From: an uncultured Flavobacteriaceae bacterium
Lineage (GTDB): Bacteria > Bacteroidota > Bacteroidia > Flavobacteriales > Flavobacteriaceae
Length of the DNA: 61,197 nucleotides
Assembly (NCBI GenBank): GCA_949372605.1
Contig: CASIAE010000011.1
Coordinates: forward strand, 1-61,197
Reading direction: 5' to 3'
Position numbers and translations under genes: made by a program. Positions 28,023 to 38,005 of the stretch are shown here, piece by piece. Position 1 is the stretch's first letter; each line of letters starts with the position of its first letter. The notes beneath the pieces were generated by a model. The model made no database searches. It was given only the letters and a program-made list of their open reading frames with translations, and was not told the DNA's origin.

Positions 28023-29456
28023 TTATTTATCCCAAAAAACTTTTGACTTCTGTAAATCACCCCCAATAGCTGAGGAGGCTGCATCATAATTTTTTGAATT
28101 TTGAGTTGCCTCTTCCACAGGGTATGTTAATCTCCTTGGAACATCCTTAAAGTCGCCTTCACCTAATTTAGATTGCACTAGTGGAGCACCTCCGTATCGT
28201 CTAAATGCAGTCCAACCTTCGAAACCTCTATTAAACATTGAAATCCAAAGTTGTTTTCCGATTTTTTCATCATCTGAACCAATTGCAGAGGCATAAGCAA
28301 CTTTTGGCTTAGCTATATAAGTGTTGGCTTGGGTTGCTGTTAAGCCCAAATCCTCAAAACTTGCCTTAATTCCATTTGAATAATGTGTGGAAGCTGTTCC
28401 GCCCACAGTCCAGCCCCTTGCAGCAGCGTCAGCGAGATAAAAACAAATTTCAGTATAGTCTATTAATACTCCTCTATATGTTGGATCAAAATATATTGTT
28501 CCAAGTTTTGAATGAGTTGACCATCCACTTTTTTGACCAATAACCCCTCCAACATACTTGTTCTCCATTTTGCTTTTAGGATCAAAAAATACGTCTTGTC
28601 TTGGATCTTCGTGATCAGTTGAAGTTAACAGATCAACAATTGTTTTTCCTACTACATAATCATTTCTTCCAGATTCTACCAATTCTGGCCATGATGGATG
28701 TGTATTAGGTTTAGATGCCTGATAGACCATTGTTATGTTATCAGCTCCGCTTGATAAAGATTTACTAAAAGCAGCTTCTACTTCACTTTTATATTTATCT
28801 CCAGGAACTCTTACACCTAATTTGACAATTAATGAATTTGCAAATTTACTCCAAGAAGCTCTGTTTCCATTGCCAATTAGATCAGCACCTATGAATCCGA
28901 ATCCGTCACTTCCAGCAAGTACTGCACTAGCAGCAACAGCTCGTTTAACTAAATCATCATAAATAGTCGCAGCGTCATCATATTTTGGAGCTATAGATTG
29001 ATTTTTTCCAACAATATTCAATGCTTCAGAATAAGGTACGTCTCCAAAGTTATCAACTAAATACTGCCAAGCATAGATTGAAAGTACTTCAGCCTGAGCC
29101 GCTTTAAAGGGGTCAGCGGTCACTTTTGACTTAGCGTCTGCAAGGTCATACAATACATTCATGTAAATAGTTGAGAATATAGCCTTTGAAATACCTCTGT
29201 TTACAATGTCATATTGGGATTCATCAGTATAAGTTGTTTGTTGAGCATATTGAGCTAGCAACATAAAGGGCGCATCTCTGTAGTCTATATCATTAACTTC
29301 ATCCATCAGATTTTTTAAAGAAGATGTGAAAAGAGATTCAGCGCTAACATCAGCAGGATTATTTGGATCCTTATTAAGACTTTCATAGTCGGCATCTGGA
29401 GAACATCCCAATACAACTAGAGTAGTTAGTAAATAAATTAAATTATATTTTTTCAT
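28023..29456 (-). CDS. SusD-like lipoprotein (pair 2)
   Basis: The 477-residue protein starts with a lipoprotein signal (LVVLGC, Cys 18) followed by SPDADYESLNKDPNNP. The NxxPNNP opening is typical of the SusD-like_2 subgroup. Inside are AEVLSIYAWQYLVDNFGDVPYSEALN near residue 120 and IDYTEICFYLADAAARGWT near 325, then a C-terminal MFNRGFEGWTAFRRYG, which corresponds to the helical end of the fold. It is a surface nutrient-binding partner of the SusC encoded 26 bp upstream. The ligand is unknown; no hydrolase is linked on this strand. Confidence 0.9.
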   Translation of the reverse strand: MKKYNLIYLLTTLVVLGCSPDADYESLNKDPNNPADVSAESLFTSSLKNLMDEVNDIDYRDAPFMLLAQYAQQTTYTDESQYDIVNRGISKAIFSTIYMNVLYDLADAKSKVTADPFKAAQAEVLSIYAWQYLVDNFGDVPYSEALNIVGKNQSIAPKYDDAATIYDDLVKRAVAASAVLAGSDGFGFIGADLIGNGNRASWSKFANSLIVKLGVRVPGDKYKSEVEAAFSKSLSSGADNITMVYQASKPNTHPSWPELVESGRNDYVVGKTIVDLLTSTDHEDPRQDVFFDPKSKMENKYVGGVIGQKSGWSTHSKLGTIYFDPTYRGVLIDYTEICFYLADAAARGWTVGGTASTHYSNGIKASFEDLGLTATQANTYIAKPKVAYASAIGSDDEKIGKQLWISMFNRGFEGWTAFRRYGGAPLVQSKLGEGDFKDVPRRLTYPVEEATQNSKNYDAASSAIGGDLQKSKVFWDK

Positions 29457-29482
29457 TTTTAAAAAAATTAAATGATTAAAGA

Positions 29483-32400
29483 TTAAAATTGGAGATTTAG
29501 ACTTACACCTATTTCTTTGATACTGGGATATGCTCCTGATTGATTTCCCTGAACATTTCCTGCAGAAATACCTGCTTCTGGATCAGAATAAGGAACATTA
29601 CTACTGATTATCCAAAGATTTCTTCCTACAAGGGATATGCTTGCTGATTCAAACGGAGTACTATTAATTAAATTGTCATTTAGCTTATACCCCAATTTAA
29701 TTTCACGTAATTTAACGAATGAAGCATCATATACAAATGCAGCTTCAGGCATGTAAACATAGCCTTCAACCGTTAAATATGAGTTTGCCTCCCCATATAC
29801 ATTATTTACCGATCCATCTTCATTAACTCCGGGCATATTTACTCCACCACCGTCTGCAACAGCTTCTCTTATTAGATTTCCTTTATCATTTAATCTTGCA
29901 GATTCTTTTAAGATTCCCGTCAATGAAGCATATCTCTGATCAAGTGAGAAAACATCTCCTCCTTTTTGTATATCAATTAAAAAACTTAAATTAAAATCTT
30001 TGTAATTAAACGAATTCTTGATACCACCTGTCCAATCAGGAATTATTGATCCAAGGACCTCTGTGTTTGAAGTCGTTCTTTGGTAAGCTCCGTTACTTCT
30101 TTTTAGTTTCTGTCCATTTTCATGATATACAAAATCTCTACCTCTGAGGATTCCATACTCTTCTCCTTTTTTTGCGCCAAGGGATACTCCTCCTTGGAAA
30201 CTTCCTAAAGCTAAATATTCTATATTAGTTCCATTACTATCTTGACCTAGGTCTGTAACCTTTGAAGTGTAAGTGGACCAGTTTGCAGTGATGTCCCAAT
30301 TGAAATCAGCTGATCTGTATGGATTTAAATTCAAAACCATCTCAAAACCTTTGTTTTCAATTGCCCCTGCATTAACAAATAGAGCTGAACCACCCGTAGC
30401 CTTTGATACTTCTAAGGGGGTGATTAGATCTTCAGTAGTTCTATTATAATAAGAGAAATCTAAACCAACACGTCTATTAAACAAGTCTAATTCTAAGCCT
30501 ATTTCCGTTTCTTTTGTTGATTCAGCTTTTAAATTTGGATTATTAAAAGTTGATGGATTTGTAGCTAGAGGTTGACCTCCAAAACCAGCAACTAAGTTAT
30601 ACGAAGAAAAAACATTGTATGGACTAGTGTCAGCTCCAACTTCTGCATAATTTGCTCTAACTTTCGCAAAATCGATGTTACTGTTGTCAATCAAATTTGA
30701 AATGATTACGCTACCTGAGATAGATGAATAGTTAAACCTATTATTGTTAATTGGTAATGACGATGATCTATCAGACCTGAAAGTAGTTTCTAAGTAATAT
30801 GTTTCATCAAATCCAGCACTAACTCGTGCAAAAACTCCATCAACTTTCTTAGTTGCATCATAATTTGAAACATCTCCTGATGTTATTGGTCCTGATGAAT
30901 TATTTAATGCAAACAAACCAGGGATATTTAAACCTCCGTTAGTTTGAGCTGTCATGTAGTCCCATTGATTAACTCTAAGGTTCCCTCCAATATTTGCATC
31001 TATATTTATTCTATCAGTAATACTTTTAGTATATGATACTATTAAATCAAAGTTTCTTTCAGAAACAGTCCTGTGACTTGCATAGTATTCTGCAGGATCG
31101 ACAGCACCAACATCTATTCTTTCCTCTTTAGTAAAATCAAATTGATCAAACCCAAGACGACCTAACACCTTCAAATCGTCATTTATTTTATAATCTAAAG
31201 TCACATTTCCAAAATATCTATTTCTAGTATCTGAGTTAGCCATTTTATCTCTCATCCAATATGGATTATTGAAATAATGGTTTTTTGTATTTGGATCTGC
31301 GCCAGACGTATCCATACCAAACATATTCCACGAATAGTTCTTTCCTGTTTGATCATATACATATTTTTCCATTTCTAAATCTACAGTCGTTCCATACCAT
31401 TGTCTAAAACCTTGGTTTACGTTTCGGCCATCATATCCAGTACCATATCTACCTACAGCATCTGTCTTCGTGTAAGTTATATTTGCAGATGTAGTGAAGT
31501 TATCACTTAGTTTTCTAGATCCAGAGAAAGTAATAGCATTTCTATCAATAGATGAATTAGGTAAAATACCCGAAATATTTGTATTAGAGTAATTTAATCT
31601 AAAACTACCATTTTCATCAGCATTTTCAATTGACACAGAATTAGTGGCTATTACCTGAGTGTTAAAAAAACTTAAAGGTGCGCCTGCTGGTTCACCAGGA
31701 TTATCTGGAGACAATTTACCATAAAGTGCAGTTAACTCAGGAATCATATTATATGATTTATAAACCATCTTACCATTTAGTTTTGGTCCAAATGAAGCAT
31801 CATCAGTTGTGTTTACAGCACTACTTCCATTCCATTTAGACAACCAGTAACCGTCACCTCCATCAGTTTGACCTCCGTAACCTTGACCATATTCATACTG
31901 ATATTCTGGATATGTACTTTTATCAACTGATCCAAAAAGTATTTGAGAATTAATTGTTACGCCAAGTCCAGATTTCTTACTTCCTTTTTTTGTTGTAATT
32001 AATATAACGCCATTCGCAGCTCTTGATCCGTAAAGTGCAGTTGCTGCAGCACCCTTAAGAACAGAAACTGATGCAACATCCTCAGGATTTATATCCATTG
32101 CGGCATTTCCATAATCGAACCCACCTCGGCCAGACTTCATGTCACCAGTATTAGGAGTAGAGTTACTAATTGGTGTTCCGTCGATCACAAAAAGCGCTTG
32201 ATTCGAGCCTGTAAGTGAAGAATATCCGCGAACAATAACATTAGCTGAACCTCCCATAGTGTTATATGATTGAATGTCAAGACCAGCAATTTCCCCACTC
32301 AAGGATTCTATTGGATTTAATGCTTTCACGTCTTGAAAGTCTTCTCCACTAAGCTCTTGAACAGCATAACCAAGTGATTTTTTGTCTCTTGTTATACCTA

Positions 32401-32719
32401 GAGAAGTTACTACAACTTCGTCAAGACTATTGCCGCTAACAAGCAAAATGGTATAAGAATTTTCTTCTCCAATCTGAATTGTTTGATCTGCATAACCCAC
32501 ATAGCTGATGGTTATACTTTCTCCTACTGAAGATTCAATAGTAAAATTACCATCAAAATCTGAAGATACTCCATTTGAGGTGTTCAGATTTACAACTGTT
32601 GCTCCTGGAAGAGGAGCTCCACTTTCATCAGTAATTACTCCAGTTACTGTTTTTAATTGTGCGATCATTACCTGAGTAAAAAGTAATCCAAATACACACA
32701 ATAATTTTATTTTAGACAT
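29483..32719 (-). CDS. SusC/RagA TonB-dependent transporter (pair 2)
   Basis: The 1,078-residue outer-membrane transporter has a signal peptide ending VMIAQ. A carboxypeptidase-regulatory-like domain at about residues 22-110 (TGVITDESGAPLPGATVVN) precedes the TonB-box region VVVTSLGITRDKKSLGYAVQ. The plug follows (VRGYSSLTGSNQALFVIDGTPI, then GAAATALYGSRAANGVILITTKKG), then a 22-strand-type barrel ending GVSLNLQF. It imports the ligand captured by the adjacent SusD using TonB energy. Its N-terminal domain closely resembles that of SusC pair 1, which suggests a tandem duplication of SusCD units. Confidence 0.95.
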   Translation of the reverse strand: MSKIKLLCVFGLLFTQVMIAQLKTVTGVITDESGAPLPGATVVNLNTSNGVSSDFDGNFTIESSVGESITISYVGYADQTIQIGEENSYTILLVSGNSLDEVVVTSLGITRDKKSLGYAVQELSGEDFQDVKALNPIESLSGEIAGLDIQSYNTMGGSANVIVRGYSSLTGSNQALFVIDGTPISNSTPNTGDMKSGRGGFDYGNAAMDINPEDVASVSVLKGAAATALYGSRAANGVILITTKKGSKKSGLGVTINSQILFGSVDKSTYPEYQYEYGQGYGGQTDGGDGYWLSKWNGSSAVNTTDDASFGPKLNGKMVYKSYNMIPELTALYGKLSPDNPGEPAGAPLSFFNTQVIATNSVSIENADENGSFRLNYSNTNISGILPNSSIDRNAITFSGSRKLSDNFTTSANITYTKTDAVGRYGTGYDGRNVNQGFRQWYGTTVDLEMEKYVYDQTGKNYSWNMFGMDTSGADPNTKNHYFNNPYWMRDKMANSDTRNRYFGNVTLDYKINDDLKVLGRLGFDQFDFTKEERIDVGAVDPAEYYASHRTVSERNFDLIVSYTKSITDRINIDANIGGNLRVNQWDYMTAQTNGGLNIPGLFALNNSSGPITSGDVSNYDATKKVDGVFARVSAGFDETYYLETTFRSDRSSSLPINNNRFNYSSISGSVIISNLIDNSNIDFAKVRANYAEVGADTSPYNVFSSYNLVAGFGGQPLATNPSTFNNPNLKAESTKETEIGLELDLFNRRVGLDFSYYNRTTEDLITPLEVSKATGGSALFVNAGAIENKGFEMVLNLNPYRSADFNWDITANWSTYTSKVTDLGQDSNGTNIEYLALGSFQGGVSLGAKKGEEYGILRGRDFVYHENGQKLKRSNGAYQRTTSNTEVLGSIIPDWTGGIKNSFNYKDFNLSFLIDIQKGGDVFSLDQRYASLTGILKESARLNDKGNLIREAVADGGGVNMPGVNEDGSVNNVYGEANSYLTVEGYVYMPEAAFVYDASFVKLREIKLGYKLNDNLINSTPFESASISLVGRNLWIISSNVPYSDPEAGISAGNVQGNQSGAYPSIKEIGVSLNLQF

Positions 32720-33428
32720 GTTGGTTTAAGGTTAAGTTAAACATTAATTTTTTAGTTAAATTAAAGTTAAAAAAACTAGAAATAGAATTTTTTTATATTT
32801 AATATTTGACTAATTTATTAAATTATTATTAATAATATCACTTTTTAATTAAGAATAACATAATAATACGTCTATTTTGCTTTGTGTTTATAATTTATTA
32901 AATGTATAAAATTTTCATAATATATTTATTTGCCAATGTTTTGTTAAAAAATATTCAAATCCTATTATCCTTTAGTTTTGAAAAAAGTATCGACTAATAA
33001 TCATTTTAATTTAAAAAAAATGATTTAAAATACTTTGACCGTTAACTGCATTTATAATATTGGGAAATAATGCACAATTTTTTTGGTTTTCTTTTTTGAA
33101 TAATTATTTATCATTTTTTTTGCGTTTAATATTTAGAAAAAAACACGATAAATTTCCATCAAAAAATGTAAAATGAATTCTCATAACATAGACATCCATC
33201 ATTTCTATTTTTTTAATGCTTTATATTTAATCAAACAGTAGTGATTTTACAGATCTATATAAAACAAAAAACCCACAACTTTCTTTGACTGTTGATCACA
33301 ACTCATTAGTACCAAGCCAGCAACTAGAAGAAACCGAAACACACTTGTTTAATTTCAGCTTAATGCCCAGATTTAAAAGCCTAAGCAAGAAAAAATGGTA
33401 TATACATAGTTCGGTTATAGTGCAAGAA
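32720..33428. other. 709-bp AT-rich gap without a recognisable gene
   Basis: This is the upstream region of SusC pair 2 and of the orphan sulfatase. It is very AT-rich and holds a 9-bp-stem hairpin (AATCATTTT/AAAATGATT, 32999-33025). A short plus-strand open frame at 33285-33470 ends inside the next repeat copy and has no recognisable domain. No convincing -7 box was found for the SusC gene. Confidence 0.5.
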
Positions 33429-33500
33429 CTATATACCCATTTCACCAGCGAATCCCCAAAAAGAAAATAGATTTGTTTTGAAGTGGGGGGGGAGTTGAAT
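33429..33500 (+). repeat. dispersed repeat, head segment only (copy D)
   Basis: The stretch starts ATACCCATTTCACCAGCG and continues CCCCAAAA...ATAGATTTGTTTTGAAG and a G-run. It matches the first 60-70 bases of the fuller copies at 47541 and 51431. It stops 105 bp before the orphan sulfatase start. Confidence 0.7.
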
Positions 33501-33605
33501 TAGAAAGCGGCGAGTACAATCCCTGATTATTGGTGGGGAGGAAAAGTTGCTTATTAAAAATACAAAGGGTAGTTTTAACATAAAAGAGAAAAAATAATTT
33601 AAATA

Positions 33606-35096
33606 ATGAAAAACATCAAAATGCAAATTCAAGGCTTACTACTTATTTTAATGATTAGCCTTCCTTTAGTACTAATTGCTCAGAAGAACAAAAAGTCAAA
33701 AAAACCGAATGTTATTTATATTTTAACAGACCAATGGAGATCTTCAGCTCTTGGGTACACAGGAAATCCCGATGTAAAAACGCCTCATCTTGACCAATTC
33801 TCAAAGGAAGCGGTCAATTTATCAAATGCCGTTTCTGTTTCTCCAGTATGTACTCCGCATCGGGCATCTCTGATGACAGGTCGTTATCCTACAACAACAG
33901 GTATGTTCTTGAATGATCTTTATTTACCTTCAGAAGAATTATGTATGGCTGAAATTTTTAAGGCAGATGGATACAATACCGGATATCTTGGTAAATGGCA
34001 TTTAGATGGCCATGGAAGACTTAACAATGTAGAACCAGAAAGGAGACAGGGTTTTGACTATTGGAAAGCATTAGAATGCTCCCACGATTACGCTAATATG
34101 CCTTACTATGATAACGATGATCCGAAAATAAAATATTGGGCTGACTTTTCTCCATTTTCTATTGCTGAGGATGCTAATAATTACATTACAGAACATTCAG
34201 AAAACGAAAACCCTTTTCTATTATTTGTATCCATAGCAACACCCCATTTTCCTCACGATAATGCTCCAGATGAGTTTAACAATCTATATCCAGAATCCGA
34301 ATTAACGCTTCCACCTAATCTATCAGAAGAATGGAAAAGTAGAGCGCGAAAGGAATTACGAGGTTATTACGCCCAGTGCACGGCCTCTGACAGGGCTATT
34401 GGAAGTATTCTTGATAAAGTCAAAGAGTTAAACTTATGGGACGATACAATTATAGTATTCACAGCAGATCATGGCGAAATGATGGGAGCACACGGCGTTA
34501 GGCCTTGGGCAAAACAAAGAGCTTGGGATGAATCAATAAAAGTTCCATTTTTGATTAGCTACCCAGCCATAAGCAAAAATAAAGGAGCAACTATAAATGC
34601 GCCAATAAACACACCAGATATCTTGCCTTCTCTCTTAGGTCTTGCAAACCTAGAAATTCCAGCGACTATTGAAGGGGACGATATTTCTAAATTGATAAAG
34701 TCTCCAAATCCTGAAAGTGATAGAGCTGCGTTGGTAATGAACGTGTGCCCTTTTGACTTAGAGCACGAGTATGAAGAATACAGAGCCATCCGTACAAAGC
34801 AATATACCTATGCTAGGTCTCCAGAAAAAGCTACATTGCTATTTGACAATATCGCAGATCCCTACCAACAGAATAATCTCATAGATAATGCTGATTTCGA
34901 AATCCTAAAAATAGAATTAGATACTAAACTAAAAAAGGAATTGGAGCAAATTGGCGAAGAGAATTTTAAGAATCGTGATTATTATTTAGACAAATGGAAT
35001 TTAAAAATTAGTAATAGAAATCATGCTATTGATTATTTTGGTTTTGATGAAGGAAAAGGCATAGTTCAAACTCCTAAATTTGGGATATTAGATTGA
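33606..35096 (+). CDS. S1-type sulfatase, orphan between repeat copies
   Basis: The 496-residue secreted enzyme has a signal peptide ending VLIAQ. Its sulfatase core starts KPNVIYILTDQW with the metal Asp 42. The formylglycine motif is SPVCTPHRASLMTGRYP, where Cys 82 in CxPxR is matured to formylglycine. Later motifs include GKWHLDG and FTADHGEMMGAHG. It removes sulfate esters from a glycan; the position cannot be told. It stands alone between repeat copies D and E with no SusCD on its strand. A hairpin terminator follows. An alternative ATG at 33621 would still keep the signal peptide. Confidence 0.93.
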   Translation: MKNIKMQIQGLLLILMISLPLVLIAQKNKKSKKPNVIYILTDQWRSSALGYTGNPDVKTPHLDQFSKEAVNLSNAVSVSPVCTPHRASLMTGRYPTTTGMFLNDLYLPSEELCMAEIFKADGYNTGYLGKWHLDGHGRLNNVEPERRQGFDYWKALECSHDYANMPYYDNDDPKIKYWADFSPFSIAEDANNYITEHSENENPFLLFVSIATPHFPHDNAPDEFNNLYPESELTLPPNLSEEWKSRARKELRGYYAQCTASDRAIGSILDKVKELNLWDDTIIVFTADHGEMMGAHGVRPWAKQRAWDESIKVPFLISYPAISKNKGATINAPINTPDILPSLLGLANLEIPATIEGDDISKLIKSPNPESDRAALVMNVCPFDLEHEYEEYRAIRTKQYTYARSPEKATLLFDNIADPYQQNNLIDNADFEILKIELDTKLKKELEQIGEENFKNRDYYLDKWNLKISNRNHAIDYFGFDEGKGIVQTPKFGILD

Positions 35097-35142
35097 TGAT
35101 TGCAAAAACAGAGAAAAGGCAACTCTACAGGCAACTGAAATA

Positions 35143-35169
35143 TAAAAGCCCTGAAAACACTAGGCTTTT
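35143..35169. terminator. hairpin after the orphan sulfatase
   Basis: AAAAGCC and GGCTTTT pair around a 12-base loop starting 47 bp after the stop, with T residues following. It isolates the sulfatase transcript. Confidence 0.55.
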
Positions 35170-35343
35170 AGGACTCTATCGCGGAGAAAGAGGGAACGCA
35201 AATCATGAAACATCACTATCTTCCTAACCTCTTTAAAAACAAGTATAAACCGAATAAATACAATACTTTATAGCTTTATTAGATGTAGTATCATTTCTCA
35301 TATAATTGCATGTATTTGCTCTAAATTGTATTTCACCGTACAA

Positions 35344-35520
35344 ATGCCGTCTAAACACGAAAAATTACTTGATACTCTTCCAAAAGAATTTAACAGAAAA
35401 AAGGCTATTGATCTGGCTAAAAAAATTGGAATTTCAGAGAGAAGTGCAGACGGCTATCTTAAAAAACTAACTGATGAATCTCTTATTAAAAAACTTAATC
35501 ATGGTGTGTATAAGAAATGA
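35344..35520 (+). pseudogene. C-terminal fragment of a mobile-element primase/helicase-like protein
   Basis: The 58-residue stretch from an ATG at 35344 (or a TTG at 35326) reads LPKEFNRKKAIDLAKKIGIS, then ERSADGYLKKL and LNHGVYKK, ending in a stop. It resembles the small winged-helix tail of DUF3987-type proteins carried by mobilizable elements of Bacteroidota. The main body of such a protein is not present upstream. I take it as a remnant of a lost integrated element, though a small free HTH protein cannot be excluded. Confidence 0.5.
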
Positions 35521-35599
35521 TTAGGAAGTTTAAAAAGTCACTTAATAAAGACTTAAACCTTTCAGATGTAAAGAGACCCGGGTTTACCCCTGCCCACTG

Positions 35600-35695
35600 G
35601 TTTTAACCCCCAAATAAAAGTAGGTAATTAGAACCCAGCTATCCCTAGTGAAATACGGGTTTGGAGCTATATGACTGATGAAATTATTGGGCTTA
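35600..35695 (+). repeat. dispersed repeat, core segment (copy E)
   Basis: The core runs TTTTAACCCCCAAATAAAAG through ACCCAGCTATCC to GACTGATGAAATTATTGGGC. It matches copies at 47613 and 51507 almost base for base and copy F on the minus strand near 44838. The head segment is missing here and the tail does not follow. Confidence 0.8.
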
Positions 35696-35772
35696 TTATT
35701 TAGCATAATAATTCTTAGCCCTTAATGATATTTAAAGTATTTTCTGGAACTATAGTAAGTTATTCGACTTAA

Positions 35773-36006
35773 AATACTTCTAAAGACCAAGAAGATCCCA
35801 GTTGTTTTAATAGCTATAAAGAATTTAAAGTCCAGTATTAGACTGAAAAAGTCCAAACAGCATCAGCAGTAAAAAAAGTAATTGAAGATTATTTATTTAA
35901 GGAATTACCGTCTCCATCCTATGACCAGGATATTCAAATTAAATCAGAAATACTCTTTAATGATTTTAAAGAGCGTTATGCAAACTTTAGTTTTGAAGCA
36001 GCATAA
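35773..36006 (+). pseudogene. unrecognised C-terminal coding relic
   Basis: One frame gives about 77 codons broken by a single TAG near 35839. The part after it reads VIEDYLFKELPSPSYDQDI, then SEILFNDFKERYANFSFEA and a stop at 36006. The composition looks like real protein, but no start or family is visible. It sits between repeat copy E and the tail copies near the ECF sigma gene, so it is probably debris from an inserted element. Confidence 0.4.
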
Positions 36007-36025
36007 AATAATTAGCTGCTAGCCT

Positions 36026-36080
36026 AAATCATCGGCATGTCCTCTTCAGTAAGTTAAGTTATTTCTTGTCCTCTTAAATA
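36026..36080 (-). repeat. dispersed repeat, tail segment (copy G)
   Basis: On the minus strand it reads TTTAAGAGGACAAGAAATAA, then CTTACTGAAGAGGACATGCC. It corresponds to the last 55 bases of copy A and to copy H about 150 bp away. Confidence 0.65.
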
Positions 36081-36180
36081 TGTCACCTGGAGAATCATTA
36101 AGCGTAGAGAATCCAGTGTAATGTATCTTAGATGATTATTTGATGGTAGAGTGAGTGCTCTAGGCTAGTTTAAATTGTTT

Positions 36181-36240
36181 TAAACCACAGGCATTCCTCT
36201 TAAGCAAGTTCAGGTGTTTCTAATCCTCTTAAATATTGTC
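36181..36240 (-). repeat. dispersed repeat, tail segment overlapping the ECF sigma stop (copy H)
   Basis: On the minus strand it reads TTTAAGAGGATTAGAAACAC, then CCTGAACTTGC and TGCCTGTGGTTTA. It begins inside the last codons of the ECF sigma gene and forms its immediate 3' flank. This raises the possibility that the tail module came from such a 3' end. Confidence 0.65.
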
Positions 36241-36762
36241 TGGAATATTTGATCTTAAATATTTAAAGGCATTACTAATATGTGATTCAACTGTTTTAAC
36301 TGAAATATTTAATACCTCAGAGATCTCGATGTTAGTTAATCCACTTTTTTTACTTAAAACGAAAACCTCTCTACATTTTTTTGGAAGCTTATTAATGTAA
36401 TTATTCACAATTACTGCAATTTTTTCAAAATCAGATTCAGAAGTATTATCAATATGCATATCTAAAAACCTTATGTACTCTTCATGAACCTTAAGAAGAG
36501 ATTTGTTTTTATGGTAATTGTTTATGAACTCATTATAAGTACATCTATAAAGAAATCCCTGAATAGAAAAATTTGGGTCCAGCTTTTTTCTATATTCAAA
36601 TGTTTTTATAAATACATCTTGAACAATGTCTTTTGACAAGGAATGATCGCCTGATAAACTTACGGCATAACTAAATAGTTTCCTGTTGTACCTGTTTATA
36701 ATATAAGTAAAGGCCTCTTGATCACCTTTTTGCAATAAAAAAATAATTTTTTTATTATCCAC
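36229..36762 (-). CDS. ECF (FecI-like) RNA polymerase sigma factor
   Basis: The 177-residue protein has region 2 (DQEAFTYIINRYNRKLFSYAVSLSG and DIVQDVFIKTFEYR) and region 4 with the HTH LTNIEISEVLNISVKTVESHISNAFKYLR near residues 142-170. This is the Bacteroidota ECF type that switches on a SusC/SusD operon when its FecR-like anti-sigma is released by the transporter. It is divergent from that FecR gene by 73 bp, and an STN-type SusC follows FecR. Together they form a standard trans-envelope sensing unit. Confidence 0.94.
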   Translation of the reverse strand: MDNKKIIFLLQKGDQEAFTYIINRYNRKLFSYAVSLSGDHSLSKDIVQDVFIKTFEYRKKLDPNFSIQGFLYRCTYNEFINNYHKNKSLLKVHEEYIRFLDMHIDNTSESDFEKIAVIVNNYINKLPKKCREVFVLSKKSGLTNIEISEVLNISVKTVESHISNAFKYLRSNIPDNI

Positions 36763-36835
36763 GAACGTAAATGTATAAAAATATTTATTGTAGAATTTTT
36801 AGGGGTTTTTGAGTTTGATCTTGTAATAAGGACAT

Positions 36836-37999
36836 ATGATAGATATTATAGATAAAGAATTTGAAGATTTAATTATTGGCTATATTAGTCAAACACTAAC
36901 AGTTAATGATTTAAAGAAAGTATTAAAAAAATTAAAAACCCCTGGTAATGCTGAAGTTTTCAAAGAATATGTTAGAATTAATTATTTCACCATTTTCGCA
37001 ATGAATAAATTGGATACGGATTCAATAATTAAAGAAATTAACAATAGGATAGTCAAAGAGGAATCCAAAAAAAGTAAGCGTATTTATTTCATGAATTTTT
37101 TAAAATATGCTGCAGTTTTTATCTTAATATTTGGGCTTGGGTATTATTCAAATAACAATTTTGTTATAATTGATGAAATTCCAAAAATCGTACCAAAAGC
37201 CACCGATATTGTTCTCTCATCAGGGGATGATCAGGTTGTAATAAATAATGATGCCTCTCAAGAAAAAGGAAATAAAATTTTTTCGAAAACAAATCTTATT
37301 CAAAAGAATAATCTACTGATATATAATGATAGCCTCGAATTAAATGAGCTTGTTTATCATACTTTGAAAGTACCCTATGGTAAGCGATTTAATATTCTTT
37401 TTTCTGATGGTTCTAAAGTTTCTTTAAATAGCGGGAGCATTTTGAGGTATCCAGTTAAATTCCTCTCAAACCAAAAAAGAGAGGTTTTTCTTCAGGGAGA
37501 AGCCTACTTTGATGTCGCGGAAGACAAATCAAATCTTTTTGTAGTGAATTCTGAAGGTATTAATGTAGAGGTTTACGGAACAAAATTTATGGTTAAAAAT
37601 TATTCAGAGGATTTCACTTCTGACATTATTCTAGTGAGTGGTTCTGTGAAGATACAGAATTCTTTAAACAAAACAAGTCTATTACTCAAACCTGGATATA
37701 AAGGTTCCGTTAATAAAGTAGATTTCAAGATTACTGAGACTAAAGTGAATACTAAAATTTATACCTCATGGATAGACGGTGAGGTAATTTTTAGAATGGA
37801 AACCTTTGATCAGATATTGAAAAAATTAGAGCGTCTATATAATGTTACAATTATTAATAATAGAGAAGAATCATTAAACGAATTATTTAATGCTGCAATT
37901 GATGTTAACAATGAAGATATAGAAATGGTGTTAGAGTATTTTAATAAAATATATAATATTGAATATAAAATCTTTAACAACAAAATAATAATAAATTAA
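36836..37999 (+). CDS. FecR-like anti-sigma factor
   Basis: The 387-residue protein has a cytosolic N-terminal domain (about 1-82) that should hold the ECF sigma. One membrane helix lies at about 87-107 (FLKYAAVFILIFGLGYYS), followed by a periplasmic FecR domain (about 180-285) with YGKRFNILFSDGSKVSLNSGS and VFLQGEAYFDVAED. A DUF4974-like end follows (about 315-387, EVIFRMETFDQILKKLERLYNV). The signal should pass from the SusC STN domain to this protein and then to the sigma factor. The order fecI, fecR, susC, susD is the classic layout. Confidence 0.94.
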   Translation: MIDIIDKEFEDLIIGYISQTLTVNDLKKVLKKLKTPGNAEVFKEYVRINYFTIFAMNKLDTDSIIKEINNRIVKEESKKSKRIYFMNFLKYAAVFILIFGLGYYSNNNFVIIDEIPKIVPKATDIVLSSGDDQVVINNDASQEKGNKIFSKTNLIQKNNLLIYNDSLELNELVYHTLKVPYGKRFNILFSDGSKVSLNSGSILRYPVKFLSNQKREVFLQGEAYFDVAEDKSNLFVVNSEGINVEVYGTKFMVKNYSEDFTSDIILVSGSVKIQNSLNKTSLLLKPGYKGSVNKVDFKITETKVNTKIYTSWIDGEVIFRMETFDQILKKLERLYNVTIINNREESLNELFNAAIDVNNEDIEMVLEYFNKIYNIEYKIFNNKIIIN

Positions 38000-38005
38000 A
38001 AAAAA

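Noticed and set aside
33285-33470. Small gene of 61 codons before the orphan sulfatase
   Set aside because: It ends inside repeat copy D, has no recognisable domain and no homologous frame is kept in the other repeat copies.
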